Program-made: the position numbers and the translations under genes
Assembly (NCBI GenBank): GCA_019415335.1
Contig: DXKH01000073.1
Location: 1-13,093 of the forward strand
From: Citrobacter sp.
GTDB lineage: Bacteria; Pseudomonadota; Gammaproteobacteria; Enterobacterales; Enterobacteriaceae
Direction: 5' to 3'
DNA: 13,093 bases
Notes under the pieces: generated by a model
What the model was told of the DNA's origin: nothing
The model's input: the letters and a program-made list of their open reading frames with translations, nothing else
The model's database searches: none
In this document: piece by piece, positions 1 through 7,730 of the stretch
How the letters are laid out: each line of letters opens with the position of its first letter
Position numbering within the stretch: position 1 is the first letter of the stretch

Positions 1-2
1 AC

Positions 3-71
3 CCCCTTTTGATTTCTTGTTTGACTCTTGCAGTTGCCAGACCGCAAGGTGTTTTAACAAATCAAAAGGGG
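3..71. repeat. Long inverted repeat (13-bp perfect arms), possible terminator
   Basis: Positions 3-15 (CCCCTTTTGATTT) are the exact reverse complement of 59-71. A second short pairing lies inside the loop (CTTGC 27-31 with GCAAG 44-48), so the segment can fold into one long hairpin. On the plus strand the right arm ends in GGGG followed by TTTT, so the hairpin could end transcription of a gene lying left of the window (nifJ/ydbK precedes ompN in E. coli). It could also be an intergenic repeat element. No coding sequence is recognisable in positions 1-106. Confidence 0.5.
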
Positions 72-106
72 TTTTAATAACTGGCCTAAAGCTGAAAGCT
101 TTCCGG

Positions 107-131
107 AACCCCCAGCCTAGCTGGGGGTTTT
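107..131 (+). terminator. Rho-independent terminator
   Basis: The stem CCCCCAGC (109-116) / GCTGGGGG (120-127) has a 3-nt loop, is preceded by AA and is followed by TTTT (128-131). Its orientation fits a plus-strand transcript entering from the left edge. It also lies just beyond the end of MicC, separating that sRNA from upstream sequence. Confidence 0.8.
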
Positions 132-139
132 CTGTGCAC

Positions 140-247
140 AAAAAAAGCCCGAACATCTGTTCGGGCTTGTCAATTTCATTGTCGGCAAATCAGTACGCGT
201 CGCATGGACCAACAAAAAAGCAGAATGTGACAATAAAGGCATATAAC
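140..247 (-). ncRNA. micC: MicC, Hfq-dependent porin-regulating small RNA
   Basis: Read on the minus strand from 247, the RNA begins GTTATATGCCTTTATTGTCA, which is the MicC 5' seed as I remember it from E. coli. This seed pairs with the ompC leader in E. coli and within the ompD coding region in Salmonella. It ends in a GC-rich hairpin (arms 145-155 and 158-168) followed by a run of seven U (140-146), giving about 108 nt. Its position directly upstream of and divergent from ompN is the E. coli arrangement. The 5' seed and the terminator are conserved while the middle (about 170-220) differs clearly from my memory of the E. coli sequence. The target is probably an OmpC-like porin mRNA elsewhere in the genome (inference). 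The ends are assigned by similarity. Confidence 0.9.
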
Positions 248-473
248 GCGCGCAGAATATCGCATCACACTTATTTTGTATAATTTTTATTTTATATGTT
301 TTGAGTAATTATATTCACAAAAATTATTGTCATTTCTGTGGAATTAATTATTTAAGTTTTTGCTTAAGATGTAACAATTGATATTTATCTCTTTACGGAA
401 CTTCTCCTTTAGCATGTTTTTCACTCCCCAACAGAGGGAGTTACAGGTAAATAAAAACTAAAGGATTAATTCG
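248..473 (+). promoter_or_regulatory. AT-rich ompN/micC divergent control region and ompN leader
   Basis: This 226-bp gap holds the micC promoter on one strand and must hold the ompN promoter on the other. A weak plus-strand candidate is TTGCTT (360-365), a 16-nt spacer, then TATTTA (382-387), which would leave a leader of about 80 nt. The leader contains a small hairpin (CTCCC 424-428 / GGGAG 436-440) and the Shine-Dalgarno AAGGA at 461-465, 8 nt before the ompN ATG. OmpR control is expected for this porin family, but I could not identify OmpR sites with confidence. Confidence 0.4.
254..282 (-). promoter_or_regulatory. Probable micC promoter
   Basis: On the minus strand the hexamers TATACA (277-282) and TATTCT (254-259) are separated by 17 nt. 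The -10 box ends 6 nt before the MicC start at 247. Each hexamer matches the sigma-70 consensus at four of six positions. The site lies within the AT-rich gap shared with ompN. Confidence 0.55.
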
Positions 474-1625
474 ATGAAAAGAAAAGTACTGGCCCTTGTT
501 ATCCCTGCCCTGTTAGCCGCAGGCGCAGCACACGCCGCAGAAGTTTATAATAAAGACGGCAACAAATTAGATCTTTATGGCAGAGTAGATGGTCTGCATT
601 ATTTCTCAGACGCGCCTGGCAGCGACGGCGACCAAACCTATGCCCGTATGGGTTTTAAAGGTGAAACACAAATTAATGATCGACTGATCGGTTACGGTCA
701 GTGGGAATATCAGGTAAACGCCAATACCACCGAAGGCGACCACGGCAACAGCTTTACCCGTCTTGCTTTTGCTGGCCTGAAATTTGGCGATTACGGTTCA
801 TTCGACTACGGTCGTAACTACGGCGTTATGTACGACGTAGAAGGCTGGACCGATATGCTGCCTGAATTCGGCGGTGACTCCTATACCCGCTCAGACAACT
901 TTATGACTGGCCGTGCCAACGGCGTCGCAACTTATCGCAATACTGATTTCTTCGGTCTGGTGAACGGTCTGAACGTCGCCCTTCAGTATCAGGGTGCCAA
1001 CGAAGCACAGATCCCCAATGAGCAGGAAGGCACCGGCAATGGCGGCTATCGTGATGATTTTGTTAATGACAGCGATCGTACTGTCCAGAATTCTAACGGC
1101 GACGGTTTCGGTATCTCTTCGACCTATGACTTCGGGATGGGCTTTAGCTTCGGTGCTGCCTATACTTCCTCCGATCGTACTAATGAGCAGGTCAATAAAG
1201 GTGGCCGCGTCGCGGGTGGTGATAAGGCGGATGCATGGACGACGGGTCTGAAATATGACGCCAACAACATTTATCTGGCTACCATGTACTCTGAAACCCG
1301 CAACATGACCCCGTACGGTGATGAAGGCGTAGCAAACAAAACCCAGAACTTTGAAGTAACTGCACAATACCAGTTTGATTTCGGTCTGCGTCCGGCGGTG
1401 TCCTTCCTGATGTCAAAAGGTAAAGATCTGAGCGGTCAGGGCAATGACGACAGCAAAGATCTGGTGAAATACGCGGATGTTGGCGCGACTTACTACTTCA
1501 ACAAAAACATGTCCACCTACGTTGATTATAAAATCAACCTGCTGGACAACGACGACAGCTTCTATTCTCGCAACAATATTAATACCGATGATGTCGTCGC
1601 ACTCGGTATGGTCTATCAGTTCTAA
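474..1625 (+). CDS. ompN: OmpN-type general porin (OmpC/OmpF family)
   Basis: The protein is 383 residues. It is a trimeric 16-stranded outer-membrane beta-barrel that lets small hydrophilic solutes diffuse through. The first 21 residues form a signal peptide (MKRK, hydrophobic core, AHA cleavage site), and the mature protein starts [16 protein letters not shown], as in all enterobacterial porins. The loop-3 constriction region ([18 protein letters not shown]) and the terminal aromatic residue (VYQF) needed for Bam-mediated assembly are present. The sequence follows E. coli OmpN much more closely than OmpC or OmpF, notably in the segments [20 protein letters not shown] and [20 protein letters not shown], and differs mainly in surface loops. 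The Shine-Dalgarno AAGGA sits 8 nt upstream. OmpN is normally a quiescent, poorly expressed porin in E. coli. The divergent MicC gene and the downstream uspF support the assignment. Confidence 0.93.
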   Translation: MKRKVLALVIPALLAAGAAHAAEVYNKDGNKLDLYGRVDGLHYFSDAPGSDGDQTYARMGFKGETQINDRLIGYGQWEYQVNANTTEGDHGNSFTRLAFAGLKFGDYGSFDYGRNYGVMYDVEGWTDMLPEFGGDSYTRSDNFMTGRANGVATYRNTDFFGLVNGLNVALQYQGANEAQIPNEQEGTGNGGYRDDFVNDSDRTVQNSNGDGFGISSTYDFGMGFSFGAAYTSSDRTNEQVNKGGRVAGGDKADAWTTGLKYDANNIYLATMYSETRNMTPYGDEGVANKTQNFEVTAQYQFDFGLRPAVSFLMSKGKDLSGQGNDDSKDLVKYADVGATYYFNKNMSTYVDYKINLLDNDDSFYSRNNINTDDVVALGMVYQF

Positions 1626-1632
1626 GCCCCTC

Positions 1633-1665
1633 AGCCCGCTGGCAACGGCGGGCTTCTGTCATTTT
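1633..1665 (+). terminator. Rho-independent terminator of ompN
   Basis: The stem AGCCCGC (1633-1639) / GCGGGCT (1648-1654) has an 8-nt loop and begins 7 nt after the ompN stop codon. It is followed by a T-rich but interrupted tract (TTCTGTCATTTT). The position and the strong GC stem support termination of ompN. Confidence 0.75.
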
Positions 1666-1782
1666 CCTCGCCGTCATAACCCATTCGTTTTGCCTATAAC
1701 AAAATGCGATATCACGTAGACTAAAATCCACATCGGTTAGATGATATATTCAGGGTATGACCTGCCGTCGAGGATGCCCGCC

Positions 1783-1995
1783 ATGAACCATCAACCTGTA
1801 AAATCATCACGAATTGCATCCGTCGGCTATGACGAGAAATCATCTACACTGGAAATCCGTTTCTACCAGACGGGTGTTCTGCAATATCGCGGTGTCCCTG
1901 CGCGTATATACCAAAATTTCCTTTCTGTGGTCTCAAAAGGTCGGTTTTATGACGGGGTTATTAAGGGTAAATACCCGGAAATCAAAAGCAAATAA
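1783..1995 (+). CDS. Small KTSC-domain protein
   Basis: From the ATG at 1783 the protein is 70 residues: MNHQPVKSSRIASVGYDE and onward. It matches the KTSC domain layout: a conserved SS-x-I-x-S-V-G-Y-D start, a strand rich in aromatic residues (TLEIRFYQTGVLQYRGVP), and a C-terminal block around FLSVVSKGRFYDGVIKGKYP. KTSC domains occur alone or fused to RNA-modifying or nucleic-acid enzymes in bacteria and phages; the function of the stand-alone form is not established. I chose the start at 1783 because GAGG (1770-1773) lies 9 nt before it. In-frame ATGs at 1774 and 1741 lack a clear ribosome binding site and would add 3 or 14 residues. The gene sits between ompN and uspF, on the same strand as both, where E. 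coli K-12 has none as far as I recall. Confidence 0.75.
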   Translation: MNHQPVKSSRIASVGYDEKSSTLEIRFYQTGVLQYRGVPARIYQNFLSVVSKGRFYDGVIKGKYPEIKSK

Positions 1996-2037
1996 TGCTG
2001 AATTGTGATCTTTGTCATTGTACTGAATCGGTGATAA

Positions 2038-2511
<474 letters not shown>

Positions 2512-2518
2512 CATTTTC

Positions 2519-2544
2519 AGCCCGCACATCGCTGCGGGCTTTTT
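2519..2544 (+). terminator. Rho-independent terminator of uspF
   Basis: The stem AGCCCGCA (2519-2526) / TGCGGGCT (2533-2540) with loop CATCGC is followed by a run of five T. It starts 7 nt after the uspF stop codon. It also lies just beyond the end of the convergent methyltransferase gene (stop at 2558). Confidence 0.88.
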
Positions 2545-2557
2545 GTCTCATCCCTTC

Positions 2558-3367
2558 TTATGCTTTTTTTGCGACAGCCAACAGGTGTGATGAAATGCCC
2601 AATAAATCAGGAGACTCTTCTGTCAAGCGAAGATGATTAAGTAAAAGAGCCTTTTTGTCTTCGAATTGCATTATCTCGTCCGTATCAATAATGCTTGCAA
2701 ATCCTTCGACTGCGAACAACCTGATATCCTGAAAAGCACCCTGCTGTAACTCCTGCATAATTAACTGTGGCGTATGGAAAAAGGCAGTAGTGAAATAGTG
2801 CGGATGCCCTTCCGGGTTTTCATGGTGTCCCGTTTGCAGATCGGTTTCCACTATACGCTGAAATACCGGATCATTGATAAACTGGTACTTATAACCGTCC
2901 ACCAACGAAGCTGCATGCGAGATATAAGCAAAAATTGCCTTTCCACCCGGTTTCAGCACGCGAAAACATTCATCTATGCATTGAGACCGATCCTCGCTTT
3001 TCTGTAAGTGATATAGTGCCCCCATCAGCAATACCAAATCGAATGTATTGTCGTTCCAGGGGAGTTGCCGGGCATCGCCACAAATATAGGACTCCAGCGC
3101 GATGTTGCTTTGTTGCCCACGATGTCTGGCTTGCTCTATATGCTTATTAGACAAGTCGAACAAATGCACTTTGTGTCCTTGCTCAGCCAGCCAGAATGAA
3201 TAAGCGCCTGTTGCGCCGCCAATATCAGCGATAATCATTGGAGCCTGAGTTAGAAATCGTTTGATAATGTCCTGAGTGCGAATGAATTCCAGCGGATTAT
3301 CTGAGAAACGGCTAGCCTCGTCGAATCTGCTCTCGTAGAATTCATAAACGTCATCGTTATTTTCCAA
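2558..3367 (-). CDS. Class I SAM-dependent methyltransferase, substrate unknown
   Basis: The protein is 269 residues of the Methyltransf_11/25 type. Residues 45-56 form the SAM-binding motif I (IIADIGGATGAY). An acidic residue ends the second strand at D71 (VHLFDLS), GDARQLPWNDNTFDLVLLMG is the motif II region, and the post-motif RVLKPGGKAIFAY is typical of small-molecule methyltransferases. The C-terminal third (from about residue 150) is family-specific and probably binds the substrate, which I cannot name. The start is TTG, preceded by a strong GGGAGG at 7 nt; the next in-frame methionine (residue 44) would remove the N-terminal helices. The gene lies between uspF and a phage integrase remnant, opposite in direction to both, where the Rac prophage sits in E. 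coli K-12. It is therefore probably imported cargo (inference). It is intact and may be expressed on its own. Confidence 0.85.
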   Translation of the reverse strand: MENNDDVYEFYESRFDEASRFSDNPLEFIRTQDIIKRFLTQAPMIIADIGGATGAYSFWLAEQGHKVHLFDLSNKHIEQARHRGQQSNIALESYICGDARQLPWNDNTFDLVLLMGALYHLQKSEDRSQCIDECFRVLKPGGKAIFAYISHAASLVDGYKYQFINDPVFQRIVETDLQTGHHENPEGHPHYFTTAFFHTPQLIMQELQQGAFQDIRLFAVEGFASIIDTDEIMQFEDKKALLLNHLRLTEESPDLLGISSHLLAVAKKA

Positions 3368-3399
3368 AACAATCCCTCCCTTCTGTGTTTATCCACAAC

Positions 3400-3413
3400 A
3401 GTAATCTATTACT
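3400..3413. promoter_or_regulatory. 14-bp dyad AGTAATCTATTACT, possible operator
   Basis: Two perfect 6-bp arms (AGTAAT, ATTACT) flank a 2-bp centre, 33-46 bp upstream of the methyltransferase TTG start. On the minus strand it overlaps a weak candidate -10 (TAATAG) that has TTCAAC 16 nt upstream. A repressor or activator site is plausible, but nothing else supports it. Confidence 0.3.
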
Positions 3414-3450
3414 ACATGTATTTCTACGTTGAATCTTTGTCGTCCTGAAA

Positions 3451-3798
3451 ATGAATAATACAAAACCAGTAAACGCCTCTAACATGCTGAGGATGCGTAA
3501 GGTAGAGCTAAAAACGTATTACTTCGTGTCCATCATCGGTTTCGGATGGAACATTGCTGTAAAACGTACTGGCATTCGCCGTCGGAATCCGTACCATACG
3601 CGACATACTTTTGCTTGCTGGCTGTTATCGGCAGGATTGAACCCGGCATTTATAGCCAGCCAGATGGGGCATGAAACTCCGCAGATGGTGTATGAAATTT
3701 ACGGTATGTGGATTGATGACATGAACAACGAACATGTAGCCATGTTGAATGCGCAGTTATCGTCGTTAGAAAGTTTGCCCCCAACTTGCCCCATTTAG
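3451..3798 (+). pseudogene. 3' remnant of a Rac-type (IntR-like) phage tyrosine integrase
   Basis: From about position 3547 the reading frame encodes the last ~83 residues of a tyrosine recombinase. It has the box NPYHTRHTFACWLL with the catalytic Arg (R51 counted from the ATG at 3451), then the SQMGHE block (H74), then VYEIYGMW with the nucleophilic Tyr (Y84). Full integrases of this family are about 380-410 residues, so the DNA-binding domains and the first catalytic Arg are missing. The upstream ~32 codons do not resemble integrase and probably reflect a deletion junction; the ATG at 3451 may not be used. The wording closely follows IntR of the Rac prophage from memory. The remnant ends 18 nt before the ttcA start, exactly where intR lies in E. 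coli K-12, so it marks an excised or decayed prophage. It cannot be active alone. Confidence 0.85.
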
Positions 3799-3816
3799 TA
3801 CCAGAGAACTGAAATA

Positions 3817-4752
3817 ATGCAAGAAAATGAACAAGTTACAAAGAAAGAACAGTACAACCTGAACAAGCTACAAAAACGTCTGCGTCGTAACGTGGGCGAA
3901 GCGATTGCCGATTTCAATATGATTGAAGATGGCGACCGCATCATGGTCTGCCTGTCCGGTGGTAAAGACAGCTACACGATGCTGGAAATTTTGCGCAATC
4001 TGCAACAAAGCGCCCCGATTAGTTTTTCGCTGGTCGCCGTTAACCTGGACCAGAAACAACCCGGGTTCCCTGAGCACATTCTGCCTGAGTATCTTGAGAA
4101 ACTGGGCGTTGAGTACAAGATAGTTGAAGAGAACACGTACGGGATCGTGAAAGATAAAATCCCTGAAGGCAAAACCACCTGCTCTCTTTGTTCACGTCTG
4201 CGCCGCGGTATTCTCTATCGCACGGCGACGGAACTGGGCGCCACAAAAATTGCGCTAGGCCACCATCGCGATGACATTCTGCAAACCCTGTTCCTGAATA
4301 TGTTTTACGGCGGGAAGATGAAAGGTATGCCGCCGAAACTGATGAGCGATGATGGTAAACATATCGTGATCCGCCCGCTGGCCTACTGTCGTGAAAAGGA
4401 TATCGAACGCTTTGCCGAAGCCAAAGGCTTCCCGATCATCCCTTGTAACCTGTGCGGTTCACAGCCGAACCTGCAACGTCAGGTGATTGCCGATATGCTG
4501 CGTGACTGGGATAAACGCTATCCAGGCCGTATTGAGACTATGTTCAGCGCGATGCAGAACGTGGTGCCTTCACACCTGAGCGATATTAACCTGTTCGACT
4601 TCAAAGGCATTAAGCACGGCTCCGACGTTGTCGATGGCGGCGATCTGGCGTTTGATCGTGAAGAGATCCCGCTTCAGCCTGCAGGCTGGCAACCGGAAGA
4701 AGACGACAATCAGCTTGATGAACTCCGCCTGAACGTCGTTGAAGTGAAGTAG
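3817..4752 (+). CDS. ttcA: tRNA cytosine-32 2-sulfurtransferase TtcA
   Basis: The protein is 311 residues, the same length as E. coli TtcA. This cytoplasmic Fe-S enzyme thiolates cytidine 32 in a subset of tRNAs using ATP and sulfur from IscS. The PP-loop SGGKDS, which activates the cytidine carbonyl by adenylation, lies at about residues 47-52. The cluster-binding cysteines appear as [11 protein letters not shown] (CxxC) and PCNLCGS. The N terminus [17 protein letters not shown] is intact. The gene follows the integrase remnant by 18 nt and has only a weak ribosome binding site (AGAGAA), so its 5' flank, and perhaps its first codons, come from the former prophage (inference). It converges on dbpA. 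In E. coli the Rac prophage integrates in the 5' end of this gene and leaves a working reading frame, as here. Confidence 0.96.
   Translation: MQENEQVTKKEQYNLNKLQKRLRRNVGEAIADFNMIEDGDRIMVCLSGGKDSYTMLEILRNLQQSAPISFSLVAVNLDQKQPGFPEHILPEYLEKLGVEYKIVEENTYGIVKDKIPEGKTTCSLCSRLRRGILYRTATELGATKIALGHHRDDILQTLFLNMFYGGKMKGMPPKLMSDDGKHIVIRPLAYCREKDIERFAEAKGFPIIPCNLCGSQPNLQRQVIADMLRDWDKRYPGRIETMFSAMQNVVPSHLSDINLFDFKGIKHGSDVVDGGDLAFDREEIPLQPAGWQPEEDDNQLDELRLNVVEVK
3841..3866. other. Candidate Rac-type attachment core inside ttcA
   Basis: These 26 bases, within codons 9-17 of ttcA, differ by one base from what I recall as the Rac attachment core in E. coli (from memory, unverified). The integrase remnant lies on the left side, as expected for the int-proximal junction. 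I found no second copy between uspF and the remnant, so the other junction appears lost. Confidence 0.4.
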
Positions 4753-4759
4753 TATGAAC

Positions 4760-4787
4760 GGGGCCGGACACTTTTTGTTTCCGCCCC
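4760..4787. terminator. Weak hairpin between convergent ttcA and dbpA
   Basis: GGGG (4760-4763) plus CGGA (4765-4768) can pair with TCCG (4780-4783) plus CCCC (4784-4787), leaving one bulged C. It occupies the 44-bp gap between the two stop codons. Neither side has a T run after the stem, so it is not a canonical intrinsic terminator. It may still limit read-through in both directions. Confidence 0.3.
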
Positions 4788-4796
4788 AACATGGGT

Positions 4797-6170
4797 TTAT
4801 TTCAGCAAACGAACCCGACAGGCTTTGCCTTTGATCTTCCCATTCTGCAGTTGTTTCCATGCCTTATGCGCCACTGACTGACGGACCGCCACGTAGACGT
4901 GCGCCGGATGCACGGCGATTTTACCAATATCCGCGCCATCCAGACCAATATCTCCGGTTAACGCCCCCAGCACATCGCCCGGACGCATTTTGGCTTTCTT
5001 ACCACCGTCGATACACAACGTCGCCATTTCAGCGACCAGCGGCGCGACCATGCGTTGCGTTGGCGCAGGGACCCAGTTAAGGGTGATTTGTAGCATTTCA
5101 GAGAGAATATTCGCCCGCTGCGCCTCTTCCGGTGCGCAAAAGCTAATGGCCAGACCGCTGTTCCCGGCGCGCGCAGTACGTCCAATGCGGTGAACATGGA
5201 CTTCCGGGTCCCACGCCAGTTCGAAATTCACCACCAGCTCCAACGATTTGATATCGAGCCCGCGTGCCGCAACGTCCGTCGCCACCAGCACCCGCGCACT
5301 ACCGTTGGCAAAACGTACCAGCGTCTGATCGCGGTCGCGTTGTTCCAGATCGCCATGAAGCGCCAGCGCGCTTTGCCCGGCCTCATTCAGCGCATCGCAC
5401 ACCGCCTGACAATCCTTTTTGGTATTACAGAACACCACGCAGGAGGCCGGCTGATGCTGACTGAGCAACGTTTGCAGCAGCGGAATCTTACCGTGAGTGG
5501 AAGTTTCAAAGAATTGCTGTTCGATGGCGGGGAGCGCATCCACCGCATCAATTTCGATAGAGAGTGGATTTCGTTGTACGCGTCCGCTGATTGCCGCAAT
5601 CGCTTCCGGCCAGGTGGCAGAAAACAGCAGCGTCTGACGCGATTCGGGCGCGAAGCGGATCACCTCGTCGATCGCCTCACTGAAGCCCATATCCAGCATC
5701 CGATCGGCTTCGTCCATCACCAGAGTGGTCAGCGCGTCCAGTGAAACGGTGCCCTTTTGCAGGTGGTCGAGCAAACGACCAGGTGTGGCGACGATAATAT
5801 GCGGCGCATGCTGAAGAGAATCACGCTGTGCACCGAAGGGTTGTCCACCGCAAAGCGTCAGGATTTTGGTATTCGGTAAGAAACGCGCCAGACGACGCAG
5901 TTCACCCGCTACCTGATCCGCCAGTTCGCGCGTCGGACACAGAACCAGCGACTGCGTCTGAAACAAGGTGACATCAATATGTTGTAACAGCCCGAGACCA
6001 AATGCTGCCGTCTTACCGCTGCCGGTTTTCGCCTGCACCCGAACATCCTGCCCGGCAAGGATCGCCGGCAGCGCTGCCGCCTGGACAGGCGTCATGGACA
6101 AATATCCCAACTCGTTCAGATTCTCAAGCTGGGCAGCGGGTAACACATTCAGGGTAGCAAAAGCAGTCAC
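4797..6170 (-). CDS. dbpA: ATP-dependent RNA helicase DbpA
   Basis: The protein is 457 residues, equal to E. coli DbpA. It is a DEAD-box helicase that acts in 50S subunit assembly and is recruited by hairpin 92 of 23S rRNA. The motifs appear in order: Q motif region (LGYLSMTPVQAAALP), Walker A (AKTGSGKT), PTRELADQ, DEAD (VMDEADRMLDMGF), SAT (LFSATW), ATDVAARGLD and the arginine-finger motif HRIGRTARAG. The last ~75 residues (KKAKMRPGDVLGALTGDIGL and onward) are the RRM-like domain that gives rRNA specificity. The gene converges on ttcA. Just upstream on the same strand is a 60-codon proline-rich gene, 29 bp away, so the two may be co-transcribed. Confidence 0.97.
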   Translation of the reverse strand: MTAFATLNVLPAAQLENLNELGYLSMTPVQAAALPAILAGQDVRVQAKTGSGKTAAFGLGLLQHIDVTLFQTQSLVLCPTRELADQVAGELRRLARFLPNTKILTLCGGQPFGAQRDSLQHAPHIIVATPGRLLDHLQKGTVSLDALTTLVMDEADRMLDMGFSEAIDEVIRFAPESRQTLLFSATWPEAIAAISGRVQRNPLSIEIDAVDALPAIEQQFFETSTHGKIPLLQTLLSQHQPASCVVFCNTKKDCQAVCDALNEAGQSALALHGDLEQRDRDQTLVRFANGSARVLVATDVAARGLDIKSLELVVNFELAWDPEVHVHRIGRTARAGNSGLAISFCAPEEAQRANILSEMLQITLNWVPAPTQRMVAPLVAEMATLCIDGGKKAKMRPGDVLGALTGDIGLDGADIGKIAVHPAHVYVAVRQSVAHKAWKQLQNGKIKGKACRVRLLK

Positions 6171-6199
6171 AATTTAATCTCACGGTAAACGACTCACAG

Positions 6200-6382
6200 T
6201 CAGCAGGCGCGTATCCTCGCAGATCTGCGCGTGCGATGCGACATTTTAATCGGTTCTTCATCCGGTGGTGGATCCGGCATCGGCTGCGGTCGGGGAATCG
6301 GGTCAGGGATGGGAATGGGGTCGGTGGGCACAGATTCAGCGAAATGCTTCGTCCGATCGTACAGGGTTAACAAATGAAACAT
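6200..6382 (-). CDS. 60-residue proline-rich small protein upstream of dbpA
   Basis: The ATG at 6382 is preceded by GGAGG with a 5-nt spacer, one of the best ribosome binding sites in the window, and the frame runs to TGA at 6200. The protein has three parts: a short N terminus (MFHLLTLYDRTKHFAESVP), a proline-acidic stretch with repeated PxP units (PIPIPDPIPRPQPMPDPPPD), and a basic C terminus (MSHRTRRSARIRAC). It has no signal peptide or membrane segment, and the composition suggests a disordered protein. I do not recognise a named family. It lies 29 bp upstream of dbpA and just downstream of the FnrS terminator on the same strand, so it may be transcribed with dbpA. The Shine-Dalgarno and the non-random composition argue that it is real. 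Confidence 0.7.
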   Translation of the reverse strand: MFHLLTLYDRTKHFAESVPTDPIPIPDPIPRPQPMPDPPPDEEPIKMSHRTRRSARIRAC

Positions 6383-6440
6383 GGTTGCCTCCGGTCTTTC
6401 ATTGACTCCCTATTAGGGTAGTCGCTGAAAACAGGCAGAC

Positions 6441-6562
6441 AAAAAAAAGCCGACTTATTTAAGTCGGCGTCGTACGAATCAATTGTGCTATGCAGTAATT
6501 CAAAAAAGGAAGTAAGACAATATGGAGCGCAACGCCCATCGCTTGACGTTGCATTCACCTGC
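6441..6562 (-). ncRNA. fnrS: FnrS, FNR-activated anaerobic small RNA
   Basis: Read on the minus strand from 6562, the RNA begins GCAGGTGAATGCAACGTCAA and ends with the hairpin GCCGACTT-AAAT-AAGTCGGC (6449-6468) and eight U (6441-6448). This is 122 nt and nearly identical to E. coli FnrS as I recall it. The location between zntB (ydaN) and dbpA is the same as in E. coli. FnrS is an Hfq-binding RNA induced without oxygen. It represses mRNAs of aerobic functions such as sodB, maeA and gpmA. The central region carrying GCGTTGCGCTCC and the single-stranded CTTACTTCC appears intact. The loop of the terminator (AAAT) is a small difference from E. coli. Confidence 0.95.
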
Positions 6563-6597
6563 AAGAGTGATATTGCCCCGAACAGGCGCCCTGTTTA

Positions 6598-6611
6598 TTG
6601 ACTTCGCTCAA
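6598..6611 (-). promoter_or_regulatory. FNR box of fnrS
   Basis: The minus strand reads TTGAGCGAAGTCAA, matching the FNR consensus TTGAT-N4-ATCAA at eight of ten positions with full symmetry. Its centre is about 42 bp upstream of the FnrS start, the class II activator spacing. The -10 region is poor (about AATATC, six nt before the start), consistent with dependence on FNR. The site lies in the 3' flank of zntB, 46 bp beyond its stop codon. Confidence 0.85.
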
Positions 6612-6657
6612 TCTTAAAGCCTTTTTTAGGCAGAGAAATCTCTTAAAACACCCGTTT

Positions 6658-7700
<1,043 letters not shown>

Positions 7701-7730
7701 CCACTCATTCTCCCATTGTGCTGAAATGGT

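Noticed and set aside
17..283. Open frame of 88 codons at the left edge
   Set aside because: It runs through a long hairpin, a terminator and the antisense of MicC, has no ribosome binding site, and its composition resembles no protein family.
891..1367. Long minus-strand frame inside ompN
   Set aside because: It is the antisense shadow of a strongly supported porin gene, with no start signals and no family resemblance.
6367..6564. 65-codon minus-strand frame over FnrS
   Set aside because: It coincides with the FnrS transcript including its terminator hairpin and has no ribosome binding site.
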